Shown here: positions 8,265-16,759 of the stretch, piece by piece
How the letters are laid out: each line of letters begins with the position of its first letter
How positions within the stretch are numbered: position 1 is the stretch's first letter
Assembly (NCBI GenBank): GCA_018402445.1
Contig: JAGYIT010000017.1
Location: 248,001 to 312,000, forward strand
DNA from: Akkermansiaceae bacterium
Lineage (GTDB): Bacteria > Verrucomicrobiota > Verrucomicrobiia > Verrucomicrobiales > Akkermansiaceae
Direction: 5' to 3'
Length of the DNA: 64,000 bases
Made by a program: the position numbers and the translations under genes
Notes under the pieces: generated by a model
Told to the model about the DNA's origin: nothing
Database searches by the model: none
The model's input: the letters and a program-made list of their open reading frames with translations, nothing else

Positions 8265-8981
8265 TCAGGCGGCACGGCGGCGGCGGGCGGCAGCCACAAG
8301 CCCGAAGCCTATGGCAGCGAGACCCAAGGCACCAGGTTCAGGCACGACGGCGATCGAGAATGCGTTATTCACAGCGAGGGAGGCCGTCCAATTGTCGCCG
8401 CTGTCTGTCGTCTGAACAAAGCGGTTGTAGGTGTATCCGCTATCGGTCGGCGTATTACCACTTGAACCATTACTGCCCCATTTTATTGTGGAGGCATCGG
8501 AGCTGAGCACGAGGGCGTAAGCGGTGGAGGCTTCCATCGCTGTTCCTGCAATGGAATTGAAGGAGTATAGCTCCTGCCTTGTCTGCATAGCCACCGGGGT
8601 CAGACCCGTGGTTGCGAGCAGCGTGCTGGGTGTGTTGTCCGAGACCGAATAGAGTGAAACGGTCACGTTCTGAGTCATTGGGACTGAGGCAGATGTGGGA
8701 TTCGGATTGAGGCCCACAGTCACCGTCGAAAGTAGGGTGGGCTGAGACCCCGTTGTGAAGACTACAGCTTTCCAGTTAGTGGCCGTAATGGTGGAACCCC
8801 CGTCACTGCTATTGGGAAGGTTGCTGAGCATGACTGCGCCCTGCAGCGCGGATCCGGACAGGAGAAGAACGATCGTCAGCGTTGCGGCGGTGGCTTTGGA
8901 TGCCCGGGTGAAGGGGGTAGCCACACCGGGAGCGGGCTCTACACAGGGCGCAATGGCGGAAAAACGAAGTAAGTATTTCAT
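8265..8981 (-). CDS. PEP-CTERM protein, choice-of-anchor R-like domain
   Basis: A 238-residue exported protein. The start MKYLLRFSAIAP at 8981 lies just downstream of a shared leader copy. The signal segment is unusually late (ATLTIVLLLSGSALQGA near residue 40). The mature start SNLPNSSDGGSTITATNW and the core resemble the choice-of-anchor R domain seen in bacterial secreted proteins with varied C-terminal anchors. The C terminus is a canonical PEP-CTERM signal: VVPEP, GALGLAAIGFGLVAA and RRRRAA. Role is probably extracellular or surface; nothing in the sequence points to an enzymatic site. Confidence 0.8.
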   Translation of the reverse strand: MKYLLRFSAIAPCVEPAPGVATPFTRASKATAATLTIVLLLSGSALQGAVMLSNLPNSSDGGSTITATNWKAVVFTTGSQPTLLSTVTVGLNPNPTSASVPMTQNVTVSLYSVSDNTPSTLLATTGLTPVAMQTRQELYSFNSIAGTAMEASTAYALVLSSDASTIKWGSNGSSGNTPTDSGYTYNRFVQTTDSGDNWTASLAVNNAFSIAVVPEPGALGLAAIGFGLVAAARRRRAA

Positions 8982-9002
8982 GAATTGATGATTGGCTTGC
9001 TG

Positions 9003-9046
9003 CTAGAATTTGCTTTTTGCGTGCAGGCTCTTGAAAGAACCAAGGT
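9003..9046 (-). promoter_or_regulatory. Shared leader, copy 3 (PEP-CTERM gene at 8265)
   Basis: Coding-strand reading contains GGTTCTTTCAAGAGCC (hairpin), a GCACGC segment and AAGCAAATTCTAGCAGC, ending about 20 nt before the ATG. It matches the leaders of the carbonic anhydrase and the PEP-CTERM gene at 5495. Confidence 0.5.
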
Positions 9047-9130
9047 CAACTAGATCATTAGCAGGCATCCTAGCCGCTTTGTCAAGAATCCATTCGGTGA
9101 CGGTTTTATTGACGGATGGAGGACTCCATC

Positions 9131-9270
9131 CCCAGCCCCAGATTTAGCGTTGGGTGCCGCGTCGGAGCACGTTTCGGACGCGTAGGAGATGCCGGTATCC
9201 CCCACCCTCTCATGACCATTCCGCGTCGGTTAGACTTGTTGGCGCGCAAGATTCAGGCGGCCTCACAATT
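9131..9270. repeat. Intergenic repeat CCCCAGATTTAGCG, copy 2
   Basis: Second copy of the block at 7439-7575, with the shared pieces CCCCAGATTTAGCGTTG, GGAGCACGTTTC and CCATTCCGCGT. It abuts the mazF remnant. Confidence 0.6.
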
Positions 9271-9539
9271 CAAGCCACTTCCGCAGCAAGGCATCGAGTG
9301 CCGTCCGGTCGGTTGCGGTGATTTTACCGACCACCTACCGCACCAGGCGTATCTCCACAGTGCAGATTTTGCCCCTTAATACCGCTCGGCACATTAAGAC
9401 CTGCCTCCGTCCACTGGCCGATGATCAAATCAGCGTTTTGCAATTGCGAAGTTACCGGCACCACGAGCAAATCGCCCGGCCAGCTGCCGTGACCCACCAC
9501 GACCGCGGGCCTCACCTTGGAACTGCTCAAGTACTTCAC
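9263..9539 (-). pseudogene. MazF/PemK-type mRNA interferase remnant
   Basis: Decayed toxin gene. The readable part gives KVRPAVVVGHGSWPGDLLVV, then PVTSQLQNADLIIGQW and AGLNVPSGIK, the middle of the PemK/MazF fold. The N-terminal RGD-type strand is absent: an in-frame stop sits right before the GTG at 9539. After GIKG the frame shifts, and the other frame gives KICTVEIRLVR, a stop, then VGKITATDRTALDALL and RKWLEL, the normal family C terminus. One frameshift, one stop and a lost N terminus together make it a pseudogene. No antitoxin partner is visible next to it. Confidence 0.7.
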
Positions 9540-9628
9540 CTACGTCGGCAAACTCGCCGGATTCGTTTCCGCCCTCAACGTCATCCCCTTCGTCGATCCA
9601 GCGGGCGGGATAAGGGGTGAGATTCCAA

Positions 9629-11104
9629 TCACCCGCAGCGGCGGCGCAGCAGGGCGAGCAGGCCGAGCCCACCGAGCAATGCTGCGCTTGGTTCCGGAAT
9701 GACCACCAGGTTCAGGCTGCCGGTTTCGAAATACGCCTGCTTGCCGGTGTCGCCCATAAGGAAGGGGTTGCCCACCCCGAGGTTGCCGAGGTTCGCGGTG
9801 CTGACCACGGCCGTCCCGTCGAGCAGGAAATAGGTGCCGACCGGCACCGTGTTGTCGAAGCCGGACAGGTTCGCGATGCTGAAGCTGTCGAAGCTCACCG
9901 TAGCGCCGTTCACCGTGAGCGTGTCGGTCAGGCTGAAGATCAAGCCCGCGCCGCTGTCGAAGTGGAGAGTGCCGCCAAACTCGCCACCGCCCCCGATCGA
10001 CGCGGTCCCGCCCACCGTCACGTCCGTCGCGCCGAGTTGGCCGGTGACGAGCAGCGTGCCGGCAGAAACCGTGGTCGCGCCGGTGTAGGTGCTAGCGCTG
10101 GCGCCGGTGCCTGCCAGGTTGACCGTGCCCGCGCCGCCGAGAGTCAGATTGAAGTTACCGGAGATGGCATTATTGAGTGTCAGGGTGTCGGCATCGGAGT
10201 GGATGCGGGTGTCGCTGGCCAGTGTGATCGCACCGGTCAAGGTGTTGTTGCCGCTTCGGTTGCGGAGCGCGCCGCCATTGGAGATGCCGCTGCCGTTGAG
10301 GGTCAATGATTCCCCGACGCTGAGATTGGCCGACGCTGTGGTTTCCTGAAGTTCCAGCGCAGCCCCACCCAACACGGTCGTGCCGCTGGCGGTGGTTCCC
10401 AGCGCGAAGTCGTGCCGCACCCGCAGCACGCCGGCGTTGATCGTCGTCGTGCCGTTGTAGCGCCCTCCAGCACTCGTAGTAGGGTCAACCGTGCCACCAC
10501 CATGAATGACCAAGGTGCCGCTGTCGTTCTTGGTCACCGAGATGGCGCTATTGTCCTGCCGGGACTGAATCCCATCCCCCTTGACCTCAATCAGCCCTGA
10601 GCCAGCGAAGTCCAGGGTATGAGTTGAGTTGCCCTGTCCCATCCATGTCCCTAAAGTCAGTGTTCCGGAACCCTCGTTATTGACAAAGAAGGTACCACTG
10701 GTGCCGGTGGGGCGGAGGAGGGCGATGCCGCTCAGGTCCTGGCTGGTCGTGACCCCGGAGCGGATGCCAATGGATTCGCCGTTCGCGCTAGGTATTTTGA
10801 TGGTCAACTGCGGGGCGTTTGTAAAAGTATAAGCGGCGGGGTCGGTGAGGAAAATGAGGCGGTCCGCGACACGATTTGTGTTCTGAAAGTCAATGATGGT
10901 GTTGCCATTGCCATTGCCATTGAAAAGAGCTGAGTCATTGGTCGTCGGCACGGCAGCATTTGCCCAGTTGGTGGAAGTGCCCCAATTCGCGTCGGTCGTG
11001 CCGACCCATGTGCGGTTAAAGCCGTAAGTATTGGATCCGCCGAACACGAGGCCGATGGCAGTCAGTGCGAAAGCTTGATTGATTCGAAAAGCAGTTTTCA
11101 TCAT
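9629..11104 (-). CDS. PEP-CTERM protein with autotransporter-associated beta-strand repeats
   Basis: A 491-residue exported protein. The N terminus (MMKTAFRINQAFALTAIGLV) is a signal peptide ending near GGSNTYG. Next comes WVGTTDANWGTSTNWANAAV, the opening typical of this family. At least three passenger-type repeats of the form GxTTINAGVLRV / NLTLGGAGTVNLAG / YTGATTVSAGTLLV follow, matching the autotransporter-associated beta-strand repeat (PATR). The end is VIPEP, a hydrophobic helix and LLRRRCG, a PEP-CTERM anchor rather than an autotransporter barrel. Likely a beta-helical surface or matrix protein. The second ATG at 11101 is equally possible as start. Confidence 0.85.
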   Translation of the reverse strand: MMKTAFRINQAFALTAIGLVFGGSNTYGFNRTWVGTTDANWGTSTNWANAAVPTTNDSALFNGNGNGNTIIDFQNTNRVADRLIFLTDPAAYTFTNAPQLTIKIPSANGESIGIRSGVTTSQDLSGIALLRPTGTSGTFFVNNEGSGTLTLGTWMGQGNSTHTLDFAGSGLIEVKGDGIQSRQDNSAISVTKNDSGTLVIHGGGTVDPTTSAGGRYNGTTTINAGVLRVRHDFALGTTASGTTVLGGAALELQETTASANLSVGESLTLNGSGISNGGALRNRSGNNTLTGAITLASDTRIHSDADTLTLNNAISGNFNLTLGGAGTVNLAGTGASASTYTGATTVSAGTLLVTGQLGATDVTVGGTASIGGGGEFGGTLHFDSGAGLIFSLTDTLTVNGATVSFDSFSIANLSGFDNTVPVGTYFLLDGTAVVSTANLGNLGVGNPFLMGDTGKQAYFETGSLNLVVIPEPSAALLGGLGLLALLRRRCG

Positions 11105-11248
11105 TGATGGGTTTTAGGGTTTTGTCGGAGGTTGTTGTTCGAGCTAGCCAAACTCCGAGCCAATTGGGAGACATCCTAGCTCTCCGCGCCGCTTTGCCAA
11201 GATTTATTTTGACAGATTTATTTTGGCAGACTTTTCCGAGCCGGGGAA

Positions 11249-11574
11249 TCAGAACCCCGTCCCCACCCGGAAAAACTCCTTTTTCGGAAACGCCTCGCCG
11301 GTGAAGTCCACCGTGAGGTCCTGCGAGGCCTGATGTATCGTCGCCAGCCGCCGCTGCACCCACGAACCCGCGCCGAGAGTTTCCGAAGACTCGACCTAAT
11401 AAGGAGCGAACCTCACCGGGGTGAAAATGAAGCGCCTCGTCGCGGCGTCATAAACCGGCTTCACAGGCCCGGCTCGAGGCATCCTGCATGCGCCAAGGTT
11501 CCCGAACCCAGCGCAACCGATACGGCCAGCGCTTTCAGGGCGGCAAAAGACGTGTTTGGGGGAAAACATCTCAT
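11249..11574 (-). pseudogene. Internally deleted paralogue of the matrixin-like protease
   Basis: Only the two ends of the gene survive. From the ATG at 11574 the minus strand reads a signal peptide (AALKALAVSVALGSGTLAHA, then GCLEP), whose last residues match the HAGCLEP of the protease at 1958-3868. The frame then breaks, and another frame reads GPVKPVYDAATRRFIFTPVR, FAPY, stop, and VESSETLGAGSWVQRR through to EFFRVGTGF, matching that protein's last 75 residues. About 560 codons, including the zinc site, are missing. The junction is a short GC-rich tract. Confidence 0.7.
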
Positions 11575-11713
11575 GCCGAATGATTTCCTATCCCGGCGGT
11601 TCATGCTAGCCGGATTTTGTCTGGGTCATCTCCCTCCGAATCATGAAATGAATGCGCCCCAAAGCTCACCGGAAGGGCTGCTTTGGAGCGCAGCAGCATG
11701 GCCGCGGTGCGAC

Positions 11714-12379
11714 TTACGCCGCCTTCGCCTTCGCTTTCTCGTCCATCATGCCGCCGATGAACAGGAGCACGGCGGCGATGCAGATGCAGGAATCCGCGAC
11801 ATTGAAGGTGGGCCACCAGCCTCCGCTACGCGGCACGATTTTTTCGTAGAAGGGGAGTTTCACGGAAATGAAATCAACGACGTAACCTTCCGAAAGCCGC
11901 TCCCAAAAGGAGCCGTTCTTTGGATGGTCGAGCAGGAAGCCCTGCACGAGCCGGTCGGTCAGGTTCCCGAAAATCCCACACAACAGCAGTGCGACGGCGA
12001 ACTTGGAAACGATGTGATCGAAGACGCCCTTTTTCCAGAACACCCTGATCAGGACGAGGGCGATGATGGGCACGCATAGAAACACGATCGGCGCCCACGA
12101 GGTGCCGTTGCCGAGACCGAAGGCCACGCCCTGGTTGTGAACGCGGATCCAATGGAACCAGTCCGGGATGATCTTCCACGCCAAATCATACGAGCTGAAA
12201 TGTCCCGGCGGCGGCTCCGAGAAATGCGAAACCGTCCACGCTTTCGTCGCCTGATCCAGGATGTAGAGCGGGAGGGTTAGGAAGAGGAGGAGGCGGGAAA
12301 ATTCAAGTTTCAAAATTGCCTCGCGGCCATGAGGAATGGCTTCGCTAGGTGGGGATACTCTCTTTTGCTCGTGGGTCAT
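11714..12379 (-). CDS. lspA: Lipoprotein signal peptidase (signal peptidase II)
   Basis: Inner-membrane aspartic protease that removes signal peptides from prolipoproteins. The 221 residues show the family blocks: DQATK at 42-46, NQGVAFGLG, GNLTDR, VVDFI and FNVADSCIC. The catalytic pair is expected to be the Asp of VVDF and the Asp of FNVAD. Four transmembrane segments are evident. The ATG at 12379 follows the ileS stop by 7 bp, the common ileS-lspA arrangement, so the two are co-transcribed. The N terminus is about 25 residues longer than usual and is partly encoded by an AAATTCAAGTTTCAAAA-type intergenic repeat; a TTG within the repeat is an alternative start. Confidence 0.92.
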   Translation of the reverse strand: MTHEQKRVSPPSEAIPHGREAILKLEFSRLLLFLTLPLYILDQATKAWTVSHFSEPPPGHFSSYDLAWKIIPDWFHWIRVHNQGVAFGLGNGTSWAPIVFLCVPIIALVLIRVFWKKGVFDHIVSKFAVALLLCGIFGNLTDRLVQGFLLDHPKNGSFWERLSEGYVVDFISVKLPFYEKIVPRSGGWWPTFNVADSCICIAAVLLFIGGMMDEKAKAKAA

Positions 12380-12386
12380 TCAACTT

Positions 12387-15142
12387 TCAAGTAAGAGGCT
12401 TTGCGATCACATCGTCGCAGCGTTGGCAAAGGCCGGAGGCGACGAGCGGCTCGTGCTTGCGGCAGCGGGGGCAGAGCGGGAGATCGGTCTTTTTCGCGGT
12501 GGCGACGAGTTCCGCGCCGGTGGCGACGGTGAGTTCCGCGATGATGAAGAACTCGGTGGCGAAGTCGCGGTCGTTGAGTTTCTCCAGCAGATGCGCATCG
12601 CTCTCCGGGACGGTGAGTTCGATCGCAGCCTCGTTGTTGCGGGTGAATTCCTTCGCCTGGATCCGCGCCTCGATGGCCGTTTGGATGACGGCCTTGATTT
12701 GGAAAAGGCGATCCACATCCTTGGAAACCTGGCTGGGCGCGAAGGCGGGATCGGCTTTCGGGAAATCCTGCTCGTGGACGCTGCCTTCCGTGAAAGCGGC
12801 GTGCTCCCATGCCTCATCCGCCGTGAAGGCGAGGATGGGCGCGAGGAGTTTCGTGATACTACTAAAGATCTCATACATCGCGGCCTGCGAGGCGAGGCGG
12901 CGCGGGGAATCCGGCGCGTCGCAATACATGCGGTCTTTGAGCGCATCGATGTAGATTGCGGAAAGGTCGGTGGTGCAGAACTGGTTGATCGCGTTGAAGA
13001 CCTTGCGGAACTCGAAGGATTCGTAGGCGGCGAGGCACTCTTTGGTGACTTCGTGGAGGCGTTCGAGGATCCACTTGTCCAGGATTGTTGATTGATGATC
13101 CGACTTCGCTGAAGCTACGACGGACAGGTTGATGATTTTGGATTTCGGATCGAAGCCATCGAGGTTTCCTAACAAAATCCTCAGCGTGTTGCGGAGGCGG
13201 CGGTAGGGCTCGGCGACTTGTTTGAAGAGATCCTCGCCGAAGGGAACCTCGTTTTGCCAATCCACACTGGAGACCCAGAGCCGGACGATGTCGGCTCCGT
13301 ATTGGTTGTAGAAATAGGCGGCGTCGGTGGGCTTGCCGCCTTTTCCGGCGTCGGATTTCGCGAGCTTTTTCTTGTCCTTATCGACGACGAAGCCATGGGT
13401 CATCACGGTCTTGTAAGGCGCATGGGCGCGGAAGGCGGTGGAGAGCATGAGCGAGCTTTGGAACCAGCCGCGGTGCTGGTCGGTAGCCTCAAGGTAGAGA
13501 TCGGCGGGGCAGTGCAGCTCGGGATGCGTGTCCATCACGGCGGCGTGCGAACAGCCGGAATCGATCCAGACATCAAGCGTGTCCCTGCCCTTTTTCAAGC
13601 CGGCAGGGAGGCCGAGCTTGGCGGCGAGTTCGTCATCGGAAGTCTCGAACCAGACGTTCGTGCCTTCCTTTTCGACAAGATCCGCGACCTTGTGGCGCGA
13701 GCTCGGACGAGAGGATCGCCTTGTTGTCGGCATCGAAGAAAACGGGCAGCGGCACGCCCCATGTGCGCTGGCGGGAGATGCACCAATCTGGGACGCGACT
13801 CGACGGTTCCGTAGATGCGGTTCCGGCCCCATGCGGGCATCCATTTCACTTTGTCGATCTCCTCCAGTGCTTGTCCGCGCAGGGTTTCCAGCGAGATGAA
13901 GAACTGCTCGACGGCACGGAAGATGATCGGCGTTTTGGAGCGCCAGCAATGCGGATAGGAATGTTTGTATTCCTCCTGCCCGAGCAGGTGGCCGCTTTCC
14001 GCGAGGATCTCGATGATGCGTCCGTTCGATTTGAAAACGTGCATGCCCACAAGCTCGTCCAAGCCGACCTCTGCCGTGAAAAGCCCTTCGTCATCAACGG
14101 GCGAAAGCACGCCCAAGCCGTTCTGCTGGCCGGCGAGATAGTCGTCCGCGCCGTGACCCGGGGCGATGTGGACGGCTCCTGTTCCGGTTTCCGTGGTGAC
14201 GAAATTTGCGAGGATGACCTTCGAGGTGCGGTCGAGGAACGGGTGTTTCGCCTCGGCGCCTTCGAGTTCCTTGCCTTTGATATCGGAGTAGGTTTCAGCT
14301 AAGGCGAGGCCGGTTTTTTCCGTGAACGCCTCTAATAGTTCTCGGACGATCACGTAGGTTTCGCCATCGGAAAATTTCCCGACGACGTAGGTGAATTCCG
14401 GGTGCAGAGCGATGCCGAGGTTGGCGGGAAGCGTCCACGGCGTGGTGGTCCAGATGACCATGGAGGCCTTGCCGGCCAGTTCGCCGGTGACGATGGGAAA
14501 TTTCACGAACACCGCCGGCGAAACCTTGTCGGCGTATTCCACCTCGGCCTCGGCGAGAGCGGTTTGCGCGCCGTATGACCACTGCACGGGCTTCTTGGAT
14601 TGGTAGATCGAGCCGTTCTCCACCAGTTTCGCAAAGACGCGGAGGATGCTCGCCTCGTAGGCGGGATCCATGGTGAGGTAAGGCTTTTCCCAATCCCCGA
14701 AGACCCCCAGGCGGCGGAAGGAGGCGCGCTGGATGTCGATGAAACCCTTGGCGAACTCCTCGCAGCGGCGGCGGATCTCGGCGGGCTCCAGGCCGGCGGC
14801 CTGTTTCACGACCTTGAACTCGATGGGCAGCCCGTGGCAGTCCCAGCCGGGCACGAAGGGCGCGTGGAAACCGGCCATGGTCTTGGATTTCACCACCATG
14901 TCCTTGAGCAGCTTGTTGAGGGCGGTGCCCATGTGGACGTCGCCGTTGGCGAAAGGCGGGCCGTCGTGGAGGATGAAATCGGGTGCGCCTGCGGCCTTTC
15001 GGGCGGCGGTGATTTTCGCGTAGAGGCCGGATTTTTCCCAAATCGCGAGGCGCTGCGGCTCGTTTTGCACGAGATCCCCGCGCATGGGGAAGCTCGTCTG
15101 AGGCAGGGTCAGCGTGTCTTTGTAATTCGGGGCGTTGCTCAT
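12387..15142 (-). CDS. ileS: Isoleucyl-tRNA synthetase (two apparent frameshifts)
   Basis: Class I synthetase charging tRNA-Ile. The N-terminal half has the HIGH-type motif HMGT at 70-73, after [10 protein letters not shown], and CP1 editing-domain sequence; the C-terminal half has the KMSKS-type KLAKS, the anticodon-binding domain, and the zinc ribbon CPRC...CQRC at the end. Two single-base insertions break the frame: one near 13788, where GTVESRP should continue [11 protein letters not shown], and one near 13694 before [11 protein letters not shown]. Between them a third frame reads the expected [19 protein letters not shown]. Because every segment is conserved and the gene is essential, sequence error is likely. 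The ATG at 15142 is preferred to an upstream TTG. A palindromic repeat is read in frame at 13090-13127. Confidence 0.9.
13090..13127 (-). repeat. GTCGTAGC...GAAG repeat lying in frame inside ileS
   Basis: On the ileS coding strand this reads TCCGTCGTAGCTTCAGCGAA, then GTCGGATCATCAATC. Eighteen bases (GAAGTCGGATCATCAATC) are identical to the intergenic block near 35350. It encodes [12 protein letters not shown] between [11 protein letters not shown] and [11 protein letters not shown], where related enzymes have only a short linker. Confidence 0.65.
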
Positions 15143-15199
15143 GGCGGGCGCGGAAGCTAGCAACCGCCCCGCGCGGGGTCAACCCCGTGGGAGGATCGG

Positions 15200-15240
15200 G
15201 AAAATTCAAGTTTCAAAACTCAAATTTCAAGGAAGAGGGA
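15200..15240. repeat. TTCAAGTTTCAAAA-type A/T-rich repeat, copy at lower end of DUF5615 gene
   Basis: Contains AAAATTCAAGTTTCAAAA, then CTCAAATTTCAAGGAAGAGG. Related copies lie at 12298-12316, 22029-22176 (as an inverted pair), 41876-41912 and 61800-61836. Here it supplies the stop codon of the toxin gene. Confidence 0.65.
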
Positions 15241-15547
15241 TCTTCACGTATCCGCCCGCTGAAATGGAACGAATGGCGAGGACGAGTTCATCACGAACTA
15301 GGAGAAGCACCCTAGGACGGGTTGACGGCACCTCGATGATTGCGACCCTACGATCGGCATTGTTCTGCTGGTAGCGGAGATTCTTGTCCCCTGTGATGAG
15401 GATGTCGAATTCGCCGTCGATCAGTTTGAGGAGATCTCCATTCAGTATGCCGCACCATCCTTGGTATTGGACAGTGACGACATCGAATTCCGCAAGCTGA
15501 GTTCTGAACCTGATAGGGATATTCTCGTCAAGAATGATCTTTTTCAC
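15227..15547 (-). CDS. DUF5615 PIN-like toxin
   Basis: A 106-residue protein with the DUF5615/Mut7-C-like PIN fold. It opens MKKIILDENIPIRFRTQL, where LDENIP carries the first acidic residues, and has ILITGDKNLRY, where the TGDKDL-type motif carries the later acidic residue. The family is predicted to be a nuclease toxin paired with DUF433 proteins. Its start overlaps the end of the upstream DUF433 gene by 20 bp, so the two are translationally coupled. It probably degrades RNA when released from its partner; the target is unknown. Confidence 0.8.
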   Translation of the reverse strand: MKKIILDENIPIRFRTQLAEFDVVTVQYQGWCGILNGDLLKLIDGEFDILITGDKNLRYQQNNADRRVAIIEVPSTRPRVLLLVRDELVLAIRSISAGGYVKIPLP

Positions 15548-15740
15548 GGGTTAATTTTAGGAATTCACACGCATCCTCCCGCTCCACCGACGGGAAATCT
15601 TTGAGAAAGCTCTCCAGTCCATCCCCGTCATTCATGTAATCCAGCAGCGTCTGCGCGAACACCCTGGTGCCCCTGAAAACGAGCGTACCTCCGCAGATTT
15701 CCGGGTCGGAGTGAACCGGGCTGTGGTTGAGTGTCAACAT
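15528..15740 (-). CDS. DUF433 antitoxin
   Basis: A 70-residue protein with the DUF433 pattern: HSDPEICGGTLVFRGTRVFA, then LLDYMNDGDGLESFLKDFPS. DUF433 proteins carry a winged-helix-like fold and are taken as VapB-type antitoxins and autorepressors. It lies first in a two-gene operon with the DUF5615 gene. The start at 15740 follows a spacing with no strong ribosome-binding site. Confidence 0.8.
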   Translation of the reverse strand: MLTLNHSPVHSDPEICGGTLVFRGTRVFAQTLLDYMNDGDGLESFLKDFPSVEREDACEFLKLTREKDHS

Positions 15741-15862
15741 AGCGGCAAACTATGCCCGTAAGGATCCCGGTTCAAGGTTGGAAATCGGGATTGTCGGGGC
15801 GTTGATTCGACCTTAGGATCGTTTTCCTGCGCGATGCGCGGGTCTCACCGGAAACCGATTTC

Positions 15863-16690
15863 ATGGGCATTTTCAAGAAACCACTCCTGCGCGGGCAACA
15901 GAAACGCGACGACATGCCGGAAGGCCTGTGGGCAAAGTGCCCAGAATGCGGCGCGCTGATCCACTCCCTCGAGCTGAAGCAGAACCTCCAGGTCTGCCCG
16001 CATTGCGGCCACCATTTCCTGCTGGACTCTACCGACCGCATCTTTCTGCTGGCCGATCCCGGAACCTTCGAGGAAACCGAGGCCGGCCTTTTCTCCGCGA
16101 ACCCGCTGGGCTTCAGCGGATATGAGGAAAAGATCCAGGCACTCCGCGAGAAGACGCGGATGAACGATGCGGTCATCACCGGGCGCATCACCATCCACGC
16201 CAAGCCGGCGATGATCGCGGTGATGGATTTCAAGTTTTTCGCGGGATCGATGGGTTCCGTCGTGGGCGAAAAAATCACCCGCGCGATCGAGACGGCCATC
16301 GCGGAGAAGCGGGGCGTGATCATCGTTTCCGCCTCCTCCGGCGCGCGGATGCAGGAAGGGATGCTCTCTCTGATGCAGATGGCGAAAACCTGCGGTGCGC
16401 TGGCAAGGCTCGGCGAGGCGGGGCTTCCCTACATCTCAGTCCTCACCCATCCGACCACCGGCGGCGTCACCGCGTCCTTCGCGACGATCGGCGACATCAA
16501 CATCGCCGAGCCGAAATGTATGATCGGATTCGCCGGGCCGCGGGTGGTGAAGGAAACGACGCACCAGAACCTCCCTCCCGGCTTCCAGACCGCCGAGTTC
16601 ATGCTTGAGCACGGCCTCATCGACGCCATCGTGCCCCGCCACCAGATGCGCGACCGTATCGGCAAGCTGCTGAATTTCATGATGAAGTGA
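15863..16690 (+). CDS. accD: Acetyl-CoA carboxylase carboxyltransferase subunit beta
   Basis: Beta subunit of the carboxyltransferase that makes malonyl-CoA, the first committed step of fatty acid synthesis; works as a heterotetramer with AccA, which is not in this window. At 275 residues it has the standard length. The N-terminal zinc ribbon has Cys26, Cys29, Cys45 and Cys48 (CPECG...CPHCG). The crotonase-fold core includes MDFKFFAGSMGSVVGEKI, SASSGARMQEG and LTHPTTGGVTASFA. The start MGIFKKPLLRGQQ is typical. It stands alone, convergent with rlmN. Confidence 0.95.
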   Translation: MGIFKKPLLRGQQKRDDMPEGLWAKCPECGALIHSLELKQNLQVCPHCGHHFLLDSTDRIFLLADPGTFEETEAGLFSANPLGFSGYEEKIQALREKTRMNDAVITGRITIHAKPAMIAVMDFKFFAGSMGSVVGEKITRAIETAIAEKRGVIIVSASSGARMQEGMLSLMQMAKTCGALARLGEAGLPYISVLTHPTTGGVTASFATIGDINIAEPKCMIGFAGPRVVKETTHQNLPPGFQTAEFMLEHGLIDAIVPRHQMRDRIGKLLNFMMK

Positions 16691-16759
16691 CCGTGGCGAT
16701 GCTGGATCTGCGGACGGAAAGGTTAGTCGCCTGCTCATGAGGCAACCCTGCGGCGGCAA

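Noticed and set aside
15863..16690. accD as part of an accA-accD operon
   Set aside because: The genes on both sides are on the opposite strand and accA is not present in the window.
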